A stretch of DNA of 64,000 nt from Denitrovibrio acetiphilus DSM 12809 (GTDB taxonomy: Bacteria; Chrysiogenota; Deferribacteres; Deferribacterales; Geovibrionaceae). Below, piece by piece: positions 7,706 to 18,100 of this stretch. The notes under the pieces are model-generated. The model did not search any database, was not told the DNA's origin, and was given only the letters and a program-made list of their open reading frames with translations. Position 1 is the first letter of the stretch. Each line of letters begins with the position of its first letter. A program made the position numbers and the translations under genes. The stretch lies in the NCBI RefSeq assembly GCF_000025725.1, contig NC_013943.1:558001-622000 (forward strand), in the 5' to 3' direction.

Positions 7706-8877
7706 ATTTCAGAGAGAAGTATGTGGCACTGGCTCCGGAAACAAAAAAGAAGCTGAACATAGCGATAGTTCTGTTTATTGGGGCGGTTATTCTGACGCTT
7801 ATGTACTATGCCTCCGGAGCTTCGAAAAAGAGGCCTGCCGCAGTGCAGAGGACTACTGTGAATGCAAAAAACTTCAGCGCAAAGGAAGACAGGAATACCA
7901 GCCTTCTGCTTGGTATTGATAAGAAGTTCGGTGATGTGCTGAAGCGTGTGGAAGAGCTTGAAAACCGGAAGGCTGACTTATCGTTCAATAATCAGCCGTA
8001 TCAGGCTCAGGAACCGGATAAGGTGATTGCCGCTGGAGAGACTGATTTTCAAAAATCTGTTAACTCAGGCGGCATGAGATATCCGCAGGAAGAGAACAAT
8101 CTTGAATTCGACAAACCAAAGGATAAAAAGAGCAGACCGACGGAAACAATAATTTCAGGGATAGACTATATTTCGATATCGGTTCCGCAGGAGACTGAAC
8201 AAAAAAAAAGTAATCCTGCAAAGGTAAATTATGTGCCGTCCAATTCCATTTTCAAAGCGGTTCTGCTTACGGGTGTTTATGCCAAAACATCTACACAGGG
8301 GAAGTCAAACCCGACTCCGGTAATATTTCGGCTGACAGACCTGTCATTCTTTCCTAATGAGGTGAGACGAAACCTTGCTGGCTGCTATGTCGGCGGCGAG
8401 GCACATGCTGAGCTCTCTGACGAACGGGTGCATACCAGACTAACAAGCTTTTCATGCATCACATCAGACAGAAGACAGGTTGTGGATATACCTGTAACTG
8501 GAAGAGTTCAGGGTGGTGACGGCTCTGTTGGTATCGCCGGAAAGGTTATTTCAAAACAGGAGGCCGCCCTGCTGCTTGCCGGCGTGTCCGGATTTATAGA
8601 GGGCGGAGCCGAAGGATTCAGTGCCGCAAACAGCACTCAGAATGTCAATGTGTTCGGGACATCTGAGCAGACATATACAGACGACCAGATAGCCCGAAAT
8701 GCAATTGGAAAAGGGGTTGGAAAGAGTGCAGGTGTACTGACTGACTTCTTCGAAGACCTTCTGCAGGAGATAAAACCTGTGATACATGCTCAGGGAGGGC
8801 AGGAAGTGGAGTTGATCATATCAAAGGGGTTTTCCCTTGAAATGGAGGAGTGGGAATGGACAGGTATAAAATATTAG
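7702..8877 (+). CDS. traB: TraB, VirB10-like T4SS scaffold protein
   Basis: A 391-residue protein with one N-terminal membrane helix (about residues 20-40), a linker with coiled-coil potential around residues 75-95, and a C-terminal VirB10-like beta-barrel domain from about residue 180 (VLLTGVYAKTS, then GCYVGGEAHAEL and a late Gly-rich stretch). TraB spans both membranes and links the energised inner complex to the TraK/TraV core. It overlaps traV by about 22 bp. Confidence 0.87.
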   Translation: MNFREKYVALAPETKKKLNIAIVLFIGAVILTLMYYASGASKKRPAAVQRTTVNAKNFSAKEDRNTSLLLGIDKKFGDVLKRVEELENRKADLSFNNQPYQAQEPDKVIAAGETDFQKSVNSGGMRYPQEENNLEFDKPKDKKSRPTETIISGIDYISISVPQETEQKKSNPAKVNYVPSNSIFKAVLLTGVYAKTSTQGKSNPTPVIFRLTDLSFFPNEVRRNLAGCYVGGEAHAELSDERVHTRLTSFSCITSDRRQVVDIPVTGRVQGGDGSVGIAGKVISKQEAALLLAGVSGFIEGGAEGFSAANSTQNVNVFGTSEQTYTDDQIARNAIGKGVGKSAGVLTDFFEDLLQEIKPVIHAQGGQEVELIISKGFSLEMEEWEWTGIKY

Positions 8878-9263
8878 TGATAATTCTGGCGGCCGTAGCT
8901 CTGAACGGCTGTATATATAATACTGAGCTTGGCTGTGATGGCTTCAAGGATGCCGGAAGGAGCTGCAAGCCTGTAACCAGTAATGTTGAATATGCCGTTG
9001 AGAAAGAGAAAGAAACAGAGATTGCGAAGACTGAAAAGGTTGAACAGGAAAAAGATGTTGATGACCTGATAAATTATAGCATTAACCTGGGAGAGGCTAA
9101 CCCGCTTACCACTAAAGCAAAAACACTGAAAGTTACGATATTGCCCTATGTGGATGACGCAGGCAGACTCCATATGCTCAGCAGTCTTTATATAATCATA
9201 CAGAAGCCCGACTGGATTATAGGCGATTATTTGATTCCTGCAGATAAGGGTGCTGTCCAATGA
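8856..9263 (+). CDS. traV: TraV, outer-membrane lipoprotein of the T4SS core
   Basis: A 135-residue lipoprotein: short signal peptide with lipobox LNGC, followed by two more conserved Cys residues (about 28 and 38), as in VirB7-like TraV. ATG 8856 is chosen because GGAGGAG lies five bases upstream; a GTG at 8850 is in frame but inside the ribosome site. The protein anchors the TraK/TraB ring to the outer membrane. The middle is a charged Glu/Lys-rich linker. Confidence 0.82.
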   Translation: MDRYKILVIILAAVALNGCIYNTELGCDGFKDAGRSCKPVTSNVEYAVEKEKETEIAKTEKVEQEKDVDDLINYSINLGEANPLTTKAKTLKVTILPYVDDAGRLHMLSSLYIIIQKPDWIIGDYLIPADKGAVQ

Positions 9264-12034
9264 TCTCTTGTCTGAAAAGAGCAGTTACAGGTGATAACGG
9301 CGGTCTGCTTAAATCTGATATTCAAATTAAAAGGGAGCAGTTCAGCTCGTTATTCCCATATGTCAGTTATGATGAAGAGACAGAGAGTTATTTCCTGCGT
9401 GACAATTCTGTCGGATGGATATGGGAATGCAGTCCGGTCCTTTTCGCTGATGACAATATATTCAATCAGATAGCTTCAGTTATAAGAGGTGCAGAAGCTC
9501 CGGACACCATCATACAGTATATGCTTTTTGCAGATCCTTTTATTGATCAAATTGCAGATGGGTATAAAAACCTTCGTGGGCGCAACAAAGAAATTCTGCC
9601 GATACATTCCCAGCTTATAGATGACTATTCAGAGTTTATCAGGAAGCATGGAAACCGTGGAATGTGGCAGCTGTCTGGCACTCCGCTGCGGCACTTCAGG
9701 CTGTTTATTTCCGTCAGGATTCCTGTTAAGGCGGATGCGTCCACAAACACAGGCAAATACAGAAAAGAAGTTGTCGGACATCTTGACTATATATCAAACG
9801 TCAAAGAATCTATGAAGCTTTTTAATCCTCTGTCTATGAAACCGGACAGGCTTATTACTATGCTCTATAGACTGGTGAATCCTGATCTGGAGCACAATAA
9901 AACGATAGAATGGGATGAGAATATCCCGATACATAAGCAGATTTTATATTCAGATACTGAGGTCGAGCGTGCTAAGAATTCTATAAGGTTTAACGGCAGG
10001 CGTGTTGGGATACTGACACCTAAGAAACTGCCCAGAGAGATAGATAACCTTTTTGCGAATGATCTGATAGGGTATGTCAGCAAAGGGATAACTGCGGCTG
10101 AGAATGATATCAATCAACTCCAGTGTCCTTTCATATACAGTGTCAACATTGTCATAAACAAGAATCTGAAATCAAAACTTCAGACCAAAGCTGTTCAGAA
10201 CTCAAAAGCCACTGAAAGTGCAAATAAAGATGGCAGGCATTTTGATGCCTTCGCCGCAGGAACAAACAACAGGAAACAAGAAAACTTTTATGTGGCTCAG
10301 AGATATGAGATGGGGGAAAGGTTCGTCCATGTAATACCTCAGCTGATGATATTAGCTGAGAGTGAGGACGAGCTTACATCAAAACTGAACAGGGCAAAAT
10401 CCATATGGAACACCTGTGGTGTTGAGTGCCAGACGGAGCGGGATTACCTCTTGCATGTGCTTTTCATCGCAGGGTTGCCATGTGGTATGTATCACAGCAA
10501 TTTTCAGGATTTGGATAGAGATTTTATCCTGGACAGCAAAGGGGCTTCTCTCTTTGCACCTGTTCAGGCTAGTTTTTCAGGGGTTGGCTCTCCGGTGCTG
10601 CTGTATATTGACCGAAGGGGTGAGCTTGTCAGTCTTGATATTCTGAATACTGGGAAAAACAAGAATGCTTATGTTACAGGTGGGACAGGAGCGGGGAAGT
10701 CGTTTTTTATGAACGGATTTGTGAACTCATATATGTCCATTGGTGCAAAGTTTCGGATTATTACCGTTTGCGATTCATACAGGAAAGCATGCTATATGAC
10801 CGACGGTCAGTATATTGAGCATGATGAAAGCGGAATGGTTCTGAATTTCTTTGAGGCGGCCGGAGTTGTCAAAGGGACTCTGATACAGTCCATAAACCAT
10901 AATGGAGTGACTTATCCTGCAAGGACAAAGGTAGAGATTCTTGAACAGGGCGGGTCGGAAATTAAGATACTTGTGGGCGATTCTGATGTTTTATATGTGC
11001 GCTCAGAAAATGTAGGCAGTTACTGCATTGAGATGGACGGTGACACGCTTATTATGCTCACGGGTATTCTAGCATCTATGGTGACTTCCCGTGCCGGTTC
11101 TGAGCTAGATGAAGACGAGCTGACCATTATAGAGAACGCAGTTTCATACATGTTCAGCGTGAAGGGCAGAGAGACAATGATAGACGATATCCACGATTAT
11201 CTGATGAATATATCGGAATATCACGCTCAGGATGACAGAAGCAAATATCACAGGGACACAGCCTATAGACTGGCATTAAGGCTTGGTAAATACTGCTCCG
11301 GCGGACAGTACGGGCACTTCTTTAATGGTAAAAGCACTGTCAGATTCAAAAGTGATCTCGTGGTTGCTGACCTTACAAAGACACCTGTTGATTTGCGGAA
11401 AGTTATAGTCCTTGCTTTTGCAAATATTATTGAACAGGAAATTTATAAAGGAGATAGAAAAACTCCGCAGTTTGTGGTGCTTGATGAAAGCTGGCAGACT
11501 CTTTCAGAGAATCCTTATGCGGCAAGGTTTGTTGAAGGGCTTTACCGTAAGGCCAGGAAATACAACGCTTCTGTAATTATCATTACACAGTCACTCCATG
11601 ACTTATCACCGGAGGGCAAGCTGAGCTATCTGGGCAATGTTATCCAGACTCAGTCCGACTTTGCTTTTAACCTTTATGATAAGACATTCAATTTCGCATA
11701 CGAGAACAAGATTCTCGATATAAGCGAGTTTGAGATGCAGATGCTGATAGACAAGATACCGAAAAACTCACTGCCAAAATATTCAGAGATATACCTTCAG
11801 ACCCCATACGGCAACACCGTTGTACGTTTTATCGTTGATGAAACCGGATACTTTATGAATACGTCAGACCCAGTTGATTATCTCTATATCAAGCAGATAG
11901 CTGACAAGTATCTTGCAGAAGGCATGTCAAAGCAGGAGGCGATGAGGCTGGCTGTAAGGGACTGTGTGTCTCTCGCAAAAGAACTTGGCGGCGTTGGCGA
12001 GTTTAAAAAATATCTGGCGGCGAAGGGGGCTTGA
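9260..12034 (+). CDS. traC: TraC, VirB4-like T4SS ATPase
   Basis: A 924-residue ATPase with Walker A (GGTGAGKSFF, about residues 474-483) and Walker B (FVVLDESWQ, about 738-746), followed by a conserved IITQSLHDL sensor. The N-terminal half is the TraC/VirB4 domain. It powers pilus assembly and substrate transfer at the inner-membrane base. It is slightly longer than F TraC (about 875). Its ATG overlaps the traV stop, and its own stop overlaps trbI. Confidence 0.95.
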   Translation: MISCLKRAVTGDNGGLLKSDIQIKREQFSSLFPYVSYDEETESYFLRDNSVGWIWECSPVLFADDNIFNQIASVIRGAEAPDTIIQYMLFADPFIDQIADGYKNLRGRNKEILPIHSQLIDDYSEFIRKHGNRGMWQLSGTPLRHFRLFISVRIPVKADASTNTGKYRKEVVGHLDYISNVKESMKLFNPLSMKPDRLITMLYRLVNPDLEHNKTIEWDENIPIHKQILYSDTEVERAKNSIRFNGRRVGILTPKKLPREIDNLFANDLIGYVSKGITAAENDINQLQCPFIYSVNIVINKNLKSKLQTKAVQNSKATESANKDGRHFDAFAAGTNNRKQENFYVAQRYEMGERFVHVIPQLMILAESEDELTSKLNRAKSIWNTCGVECQTERDYLLHVLFIAGLPCGMYHSNFQDLDRDFILDSKGASLFAPVQASFSGVGSPVLLYIDRRGELVSLDILNTGKNKNAYVTGGTGAGKSFFMNGFVNSYMSIGAKFRIITVCDSYRKACYMTDGQYIEHDESGMVLNFFEAAGVVKGTLIQSINHNGVTYPARTKVEILEQGGSEIKILVGDSDVLYVRSENVGSYCIEMDGDTLIMLTGILASMVTSRAGSELDEDELTIIENAVSYMFSVKGRETMIDDIHDYLMNISEYHAQDDRSKYHRDTAYRLALRLGKYCSGGQYGHFFNGKSTVRFKSDLVVADLTKTPVDLRKVIVLAFANIIEQEIYKGDRKTPQFVVLDESWQTLSENPYAARFVEGLYRKARKYNASVIIITQSLHDLSPEGKLSYLGNVIQTQSDFAFNLYDKTFNFAYENKILDISEFEMQMLIDKIPKNSLPKYSEIYLQTPYGNTVVRFIVDETGYFMNTSDPVDYLYIKQIADKYLAEGMSKQEAMRLAVRDCVSLAKELGGVGEFKKYLAAKGA

Positions 12035-12333
12035 TGAGGACACTTCTTATGGTGATGGCCATTCTGATTTCAATATCTGCATATCACCTGTTTGTGGTTG
12101 ATAGATATTATATCAAATATTCTTCAATAGCCGTTTTGGACGTTAACAGAGTACTCATGAAGCTTGAGGATGACCTCTATGCTGATAAGCTGACCACAGC
12201 TGAGTATAAGGAGAAAACTGAAATAATAAGAGACAGACTGGAAGGAGAAAATGGATTGGTGCTGAATTCATCCGGAGTGGTTAAAGGGACTTTCAGAGAC
12301 CTGACTCCAGAGTATATGCAGATGGTGAGATAA
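12034..12333 (+). CDS. trbI: TrbI-like F-type pilus-assembly protein
   Basis: A 99-residue protein with one N-terminal membrane helix and a helical periplasmic domain. The pattern V-A-V-L-D near residue 35 and a late V-x-G block before a short C-terminal helix resemble F TrbI, and the position between traC and traW is the same as in F. TrbI influences pilus outgrowth and retraction. ATG 12034 overlaps the traC stop (TGATG) with a good GAAGGGGG ribosome site; TTG 12031 is the alternative. Confidence 0.7.
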   Translation: MRTLLMVMAILISISAYHLFVVDRYYIKYSSIAVLDVNRVLMKLEDDLYADKLTTAEYKEKTEIIRDRLEGENGLVLNSSGVVKGTFRDLTPEYMQMVR

Positions 12334-12983
12334 TGAGGGTCTTTTTCATTATGATTGCTTTTGTGGTGCCTCTTTTTGCTAAAGACCTGGGGACATTCGG
12401 CACTACCTACGGAATAGCTGAAAAAGACATCATAACCGAGATAGAAAAGCGTGCCTCAGAGACTGACTGGCAGAGGAAATTTGAAGCAGAGAAAGACAGA
12501 CTGCGAAAAGAAGCAGGAATGGCAAGTATGTCGCTGCCGCCTGCAGACAAAGACCGCAGTTACTATGTTGATATGACATATACTCTCGATAAAGACATAC
12601 CTAAAGTAGATACAACCGGAAAAATCATAGGAGTTCTTTACAGCAAAGGCTTCACCTATAACCCTCTCGACTATGCTGACATCACTGAAACTTATGTGAT
12701 TCTGAACGGCAAAAGAGAAGCTGAGCTGCAGTGGTTCAGCAAATACTACAAAGACGATTACAGAGCATACCCGCTTATCACTGAGGGGGACGCTTTTGAA
12801 GTTGCTGAGAAACTTGGCAGAGGCGTGTTTAAGCTTGATTCTCAGTTTCGTGAGAGGTTTTCGATAGAGAATACAGTAAGCGTTATATACGAGGATTTCA
12901 GCCGCAAAATGATGCGTGTTGATGTGATAAAGGTCAAAGATGAAAAAAATTCTGATAATAATATTTCTGCTGTCAGCAAATAG
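12333..12983 (+). CDS. traW: TraW, periplasmic F-type T4SS protein
   Basis: A 216-residue protein with signal peptide (cleavage near LFAKDLG) and the TraW pattern: D-L-G-T-F-G-x-x-Y-x-I-x-E near the mature N-terminus, R-S-Y-Y-V-D in the middle, and P-L-x-Y beyond it. TraW works with TrbC and TraU in pilus assembly in the periplasm. It overlaps traU by 44 bp and trbI by 1 bp. Confidence 0.88.
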   Translation: MRVFFIMIAFVVPLFAKDLGTFGTTYGIAEKDIITEIEKRASETDWQRKFEAEKDRLRKEAGMASMSLPPADKDRSYYVDMTYTLDKDIPKVDTTGKIIGVLYSKGFTYNPLDYADITETYVILNGKREAELQWFSKYYKDDYRAYPLITEGDAFEVAEKLGRGVFKLDSQFRERFSIENTVSVIYEDFSRKMMRVDVIKVKDEKNSDNNISAVSK

Positions 12984-13941
12984 CGCATTTGCTCTTTGCG
13001 CAGGGCCAATGCTCGATCCGATCACGAGGGTGCGCTGGAACTGCTTTCTGCCTATAAGCATAGGCGGTATCCCTATCGGCACCAGCGGAAACCCTCTGGC
13101 GGATATGGCTGACAGGTCTATGGGTACACAGAGCCCAGTATGTCTCTGCATGGATCCTCTTCCACGCATAGGGATAACTCTTGGCTACAGAGAGCCGATC
13201 AGGATTATTGAATCAGTCAAAGACCCTTTCTGCTTTCCGACGCTCGGCTTCGGTATGAGCTCTTCCGCATGGGGGAGTGGCGTGAAAGGGCGCAACTCCA
13301 AACCGGCAAAAGATTTCACGAATACCCATATGTTTATCTTTCTGCCGTTCACTATGATGGAGATTTTTACAGACCTGATATGTATGCAGACGGACAGCAA
13401 ATATACTGGTGTCCTCGGCGGACTTTCTATTGCATATATGTCGGAGTTTGACATTACAAAAAGGTCAGATCAGGCGGCTCTCCTGCTTACTCCGGAAGTT
13501 GTCCTTTTTGCAAATCCACTGGCGATAATGGCTTGCCAGATTCCAGATTCGATAGCGTCGCTAGCTGAATATACGATACCACCGCTCTACTGGTGCGCAG
13601 GTAACCATTCTGTTTTCCCAACGTCGAACAATACAATGAGTATGTCCAATTTTACTGAGGCTTCTGAAGTGAATGCTTCGAAGCTCATATTCAGCATGCA
13701 CAGGACGCTGCAGTTATGGGGGAGTTTTGGAGCACAGGGACTCTGCAGTTACTACCCCATGCCCATATGGAACAAGATGCAGTACAGGCTGCAAACTGCT
13801 ATGCCGGTGCCGGACAATTTCTGCCGGAGACTCGGTCAGCCGTCTATAGTCTGGAACAGATTTCTGAATCCCCCTGGTGCTCCGAATAATGACAATATGG
13901 TGTTTATCTTATGGCGAAAAAGAGACTGCTGTGCTTTCTGA
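12940..13941 (+). CDS. traU: TraU, periplasmic F-type T4SS protein
   Basis: A 333-residue, Cys-rich exported protein with signal peptide ending near ALCAG, then the family hallmarks: F-L-P-I-S-I-G-G early and G-x-P-x-C-x-C-M-D-P (around residues 63-72). Members need DsbC-type folding for the disulphides and function in DNA transfer rather than pilus synthesis. It lies after traW as in F and overlaps traF by 31 bp. Confidence 0.92.
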   Translation: MKKILIIIFLLSANSAFALCAGPMLDPITRVRWNCFLPISIGGIPIGTSGNPLADMADRSMGTQSPVCLCMDPLPRIGITLGYREPIRIIESVKDPFCFPTLGFGMSSSAWGSGVKGRNSKPAKDFTNTHMFIFLPFTMMEIFTDLICMQTDSKYTGVLGGLSIAYMSEFDITKRSDQAALLLTPEVVLFANPLAIMACQIPDSIASLAEYTIPPLYWCAGNHSVFPTSNNTMSMSNFTEASEVNASKLIFSMHRTLQLWGSFGAQGLCSYYPMPIWNKMQYRLQTAMPVPDNFCRRLGQPSIVWNRFLNPPGAPNNDNMVFILWRKRDCCAF

Positions 13942-14645
13942 TTGTGCTTTTAGCACTGAATGGCTTTTGTCAGTCTGATAAGCCATTTTATAAGGATAAA
14001 GGGCACGGCTGGTATAACTATGAAGACCCTAAACCACAATCAGAGAAACAGTTGAAAGATGATTATAGAAAACCTGTAATTGACTGGAAGGCTGTGCAGA
14101 TCATGCATCCTGATCGTTTAAATAAGCTAATAGAGGATGTTAAGGACTACGCCCTTATGTTCCCTTCTCATGAGAATGTAAAGGACTATCTCAAACTTCA
14201 GGGTGTTGCCATTGACCGCTCAAGGGAATATATGGAAAGCTTTATGTATGTGGTTCAGACTAATCCGGAGCTTTCAAAGGAAAATGAGATTCCTACATCG
14301 AAATTTGGTCAGGACGAAAAGCACCGGATAAAGGTGGAGAAAATTGAACAGACTCTGGCTGAGAACAGAGACAAATTTGCTTTATTATATTTATATGCAC
14401 CCAACTGCGGATATTGCGCAAAGCAGCAGCCGGTTCTGGAATATTTTGTTAAAGATTCCGGCTGGCAGGTGAAACCAGTGAATATCCAGCAGGATCAGAA
14501 AGCGGCTCTGAATTTCAATATTGCCCAGACACCATCCATTGTGCTTATACGCCGTGATTCACCTGACTGGCTTCTTATCTCCAGCGGAATAATTGCAATG
14601 TCAGAACTGAAAGAAAGGATTGTCAGGGGTTTAGGATTAATTTAA
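13911..14645 (+). CDS. traF: TraF, thioredoxin-fold periplasmic T4SS protein
   Basis: A 244-residue protein with an N-terminal signal peptide, a helical region, and a C-terminal thioredoxin-like domain with an intact redox motif C-G-Y-C (about residues 164-167) and the cis-Pro loop QTPSIV. F TraF lacks the active pair, whereas relatives keep it, so this version could act as an oxidoreductase for the Cys-rich TraU and TraN proteins. It closes the traA-traF operon. Confidence 0.87.
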   Translation: MAKKRLLCFLIVLLALNGFCQSDKPFYKDKGHGWYNYEDPKPQSEKQLKDDYRKPVIDWKAVQIMHPDRLNKLIEDVKDYALMFPSHENVKDYLKLQGVAIDRSREYMESFMYVVQTNPELSKENEIPTSKFGQDEKHRIKVEKIEQTLAENRDKFALLYLYAPNCGYCAKQQPVLEYFVKDSGWQVKPVNIQQDQKAALNFNIAQTPSIVLIRRDSPDWLLISSGIIAMSELKERIVRGLGLI

Positions 14646-14726
14646 TGAACAAATGATTAAAAATTTTATGTTTTTTGTGGAATTTATAAAGATTAGGATA
14701 TAAATTGTATTAGGAGAGGTTTGTAT

Positions 14727-14942
14727 ATGCTTCCTATCATAGTAATTGTTCTTCCAGTGGCGGCTCTTTTTACCTGGTGGATTATCCTTGCGTATAGGAA
14801 TAGAAATATTCCTTCAGTAGCTGTTCATGCTGACTTTGAGTATATTGAGGATAACCACTTAGATGAAATCAGAAAAAGAAACCATGAATGTTATATCACT
14901 GATATAACCACCAATGCCTACGGCATTTATGGAGACGATTAG
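14727..14942 (+). CDS. Small single-span membrane protein
   Basis: A 71-residue protein with one hydrophobic N-terminal helix followed by a hydrophilic, acidic tail. An AGGAGAGG site seven to ten bases upstream supports ATG 14727 over TTG 14721. It lies about 80 bp after traF, in an AT-rich spacer that could hold its own promoter. No family recognised. The end overlaps the convergent gene at 14939. Confidence 0.5.
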   Translation: MLPIIVIVLPVAALFTWWIILAYRNRNIPSVAVHADFEYIEDNHLDEIRKRNHECYITDITTNAYGIYGDD

Positions 14943-15139
14943 TCCTGAATCTTTTGTTTGATGAAATCCTCCAGCATTTCAATATCGTTATAGAGTTCGT
15001 CAAGCAGGTATCCGGTTCCTTGCTTAATTGAAGGTGGCATTGTTGATTGATTCTCTCCGAACTCATTCATTACGTTCATAAGCATCCACACAACGCTTTT
15101 GTTTTTTTGGATAATCTTATTTGCGTCTTCTCTTGTCAT
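14939..15139 (-). CDS. Small helical protein downstream of traG
   Basis: A 66-residue, probably all-helical cytosolic protein. Its start overlaps the traG 3' end by 23 bp, so it is coupled to the traHG operon. No recognised family; it could be an accessory or regulatory factor of transfer. Confidence 0.5.
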   Translation of the reverse strand: MTREDANKIIQKNKSVVWMLMNVMNEFGENQSTMPPSIKQGTGYLLDELYNDIEMLEDFIKQKIQD

Positions 15140-18100
15140 TAAAAGTCTCCTTAGGGATTTCTTCCCTTAAATCGTTAATAGGGATATTAAATTCGGAATT
15201 ATTCAAAATATCTTTTGGGTTATTTTGAATAATTTGAATATTTTGATAGTTTGAAATGGGGTCATCTTTTTCGTTCAGAATTTTTTTAGATTCTTCAGTG
15301 TTCTGAGGCTTTTTTTCATCAGTTGGAATACTGTCCATTTGTTGCGGTTTAATATCATTCTTGCTGGTTATATCTTTTTGTGCATAACCCGCATTGCTAA
15401 TTTCATTTGACTCAGTTGCTAGATCATTTTGTGTTTGCGTGGAAACGTTGATATCTGTTTTATGTTCGTGAGATTCTAATGGTGATATACCGGCTGTTAT
15501 GTTTTCTGCACTGCTCTCTGATTTTATTTCAATGTCAGGTTTCTTATCATCGTTTTGGCGAATTGCAGTATTGAGGTCATTTTCTATAGAATCTTTATTG
15601 TCTGGTATTATGGTTGTAGGATTATTAAGAATATCTTTTACCTGATCGGTGGAAAGAGTATGCCAGGCTTCACCAAAAACAGCACTTGCACCGAATTGAA
15701 GTTTACTAGTGTTCTCAGATACATTGTTAAGCTTGGTGGCCATGTCGTTATACATGGTACCAAGTGTTTCGTTATAAAGTGTTTCATCTAATTTTCCGGT
15801 TTCACCAGTTGCAATAGTGTGAGCCTGCTTCTGCATGCCTTTTATAAGAGATATATTCAGATCGTATTCTTCTTTTTCGGTATTTTTTCGTTCAATCCCT
15901 ACGCTTGTATTTGCAGATACGCTACCTTTTACCCCGCTCCCTAAAAAGCTTAGTCCAAGAGAAGCCTGAGCGTTCATTAATCCACCAGTTCCAACATATG
16001 TTGTACCAGCGATAACTCCTTTAGATTTATATATTTCAGACATGTCTTTGGCGATAGCTCTGGCCTGAGCATCAGCCTCTTTGGCGTACTCGCCTGAGCC
16101 TGTTATCTGACCAGCCATTTCTGTCGCCGATTCTTTATCAAGAATAGCTGTGAACGCTCCGTCATATTTCCGTGATCTGTCATAAACGGTCTTGTCGACA
16201 TCTTCCACACGAGAACCCTTCTGTACGGTGTTCAGGTGATCAACGACAGACTTATATATGTTTTCAGATTTATCTATTGAAACCTTTGAGAACTCGGCAA
16301 GTCCAACGCCATCTTTCCCAATAGAGATATCGCCGATACCTTCCATGGTTACCTTGTTGCCATCTTTATCTGTTCCTCTGATTATCAGTCCATCATTTAT
16401 CGTTTCACTGGATACTCCGGAGAGAGTTGTGTGGCTGCCGTCTGGCTGAAGGATATTCATTTCGCCAAATGTCATTCGGGAAGTTGTTGCTCTTTCTTTG
16501 GACTGATTAGAGATGGCGGTGAACTCGGCAGATGCATCTCCGTTTTCACCTTCTCTGACCATACCCACACCGCTAATGCTTATTAAGTTGCCGTTCTCGT
16601 CAGTACCGGAAATATTAAGCTTATCTCCTTTGGCTTCAGCTGTTGCACCAATAAGAGTTCTGATGTTTCCATCGGAGTCTTTTACATCGATGCTTTCAAA
16701 GTTTTGCTGGCTATAATCACCGCTTCGCATATCTGTATAAGTGAATTTGCCTGAGTCATCCCAGCTGACAGAGTATTGACCGGCTCCTGCGAGGCCAAGT
16801 TTGTCTGCTTCAGAGTCATTAAGAGAAAGTTTTGCTGATCTGGTTGTTTTGTCAAAAAGTTCACTCATGTTCAAGCCGCCGTTTTCAGCGAGCTTTTTGA
16901 TATTCATGTACGATGCATGTTTTTCCAGCCCAGATTTCGTATTTATATCTTTTGATATAGTGTCGTAGTCCAGCCCAAGTGTGTCTGACATTTCTCTGGC
17001 TGCTTCAGAGCGACCTTTAGAATCAAGAGCACTGGTTTTTGATATCTCTTTGTAGTCATCAATTGAGACTTTGCTGTTATCCAGCAGTTCCGCTGTACCT
17101 GCCATTTCACCGTGGCGTTTCTGAGCAGTAGCACTGTGTGCCCCTTCGATGCTTACGCCTGTTGCTGATTCAGCAGACAGGGCTCCGGCACCGTGCCCGA
17201 TTTGTTCCATGTTCTTAGCGTAATCACCAGCCCCCATAGCTTGTGATGCTGAGGTTGAGTCGTTACTATATTTTTCCATTATACGGCTGCCAGATTCGAA
17301 ATGTTTTCCGACATCAGATGACCTATTGAACTGTGCCACTGCCAGATTATCCGGCGTTTTTAGTCCCGTCATAGAAGGAAGGTCTGAGGCTTTGTCAAAT
17401 AGCTTACTGTTGAAATCTGCCTGTCCGCCTGGTGTCCCCAGTTGACTTCCAACTCCGGCGGCACTGCTTCGGTATTGTTGCCCGAGTGCCGATGTCATAG
17501 ATGCAAATGCGGCTGAGCCACCCATCTTTATAATTCCAAAACTGATGACACTCGCTAAACTCATGCTTATCCATCTAGCGTTGCTGTACATGGCGAGCAC
17601 TTTCAGAGTGTCGCTTCCAGTGTAAAACATGGAGTTCAGACCAACACCTGTGCTGCGGATGTCCCTGAATACCTCATATGCGTGTGCTTGGACGTTTACA
17701 TTGAGTATGGCATCCACAACAAACCACATGATTACCCATATCCACATGCCAATGTACCACTTGAAAGCATCAACCGGAGCCATATAGACAAATAATGCGA
17801 CTATGATAAATGTTGCGATAAGGATGGTGATAATCATCCCCTGAAGCTTTGGTATATATTCATCGGCAACGCCGCCTGCGACGGTATTTGCTGCAGTTGC
17901 CATGCTCTTTGCAATATCAATAGCGTTCTGGGTTCCGGCGTTTACTCCCCCCATTAGGTACTGTCTGGCAATGAAGGCAGAGGCTACATAGTTTGAAAGT
18001 GTTATTGAGAATCCGATATCTGTGGCAAAGGAATCAACCAGACCAGTGAATTTGTCTTTGCATGCCTGATATTCGCTGGTATTGCTCACGTTGAATCCTG

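Noticed and set aside
12456-13169. Long minus-strand ORF (237 residues) over traW/traU
   Set aside because: It covers two well-supported overlapping transfer genes, has no coherent domain pattern and no good start site.
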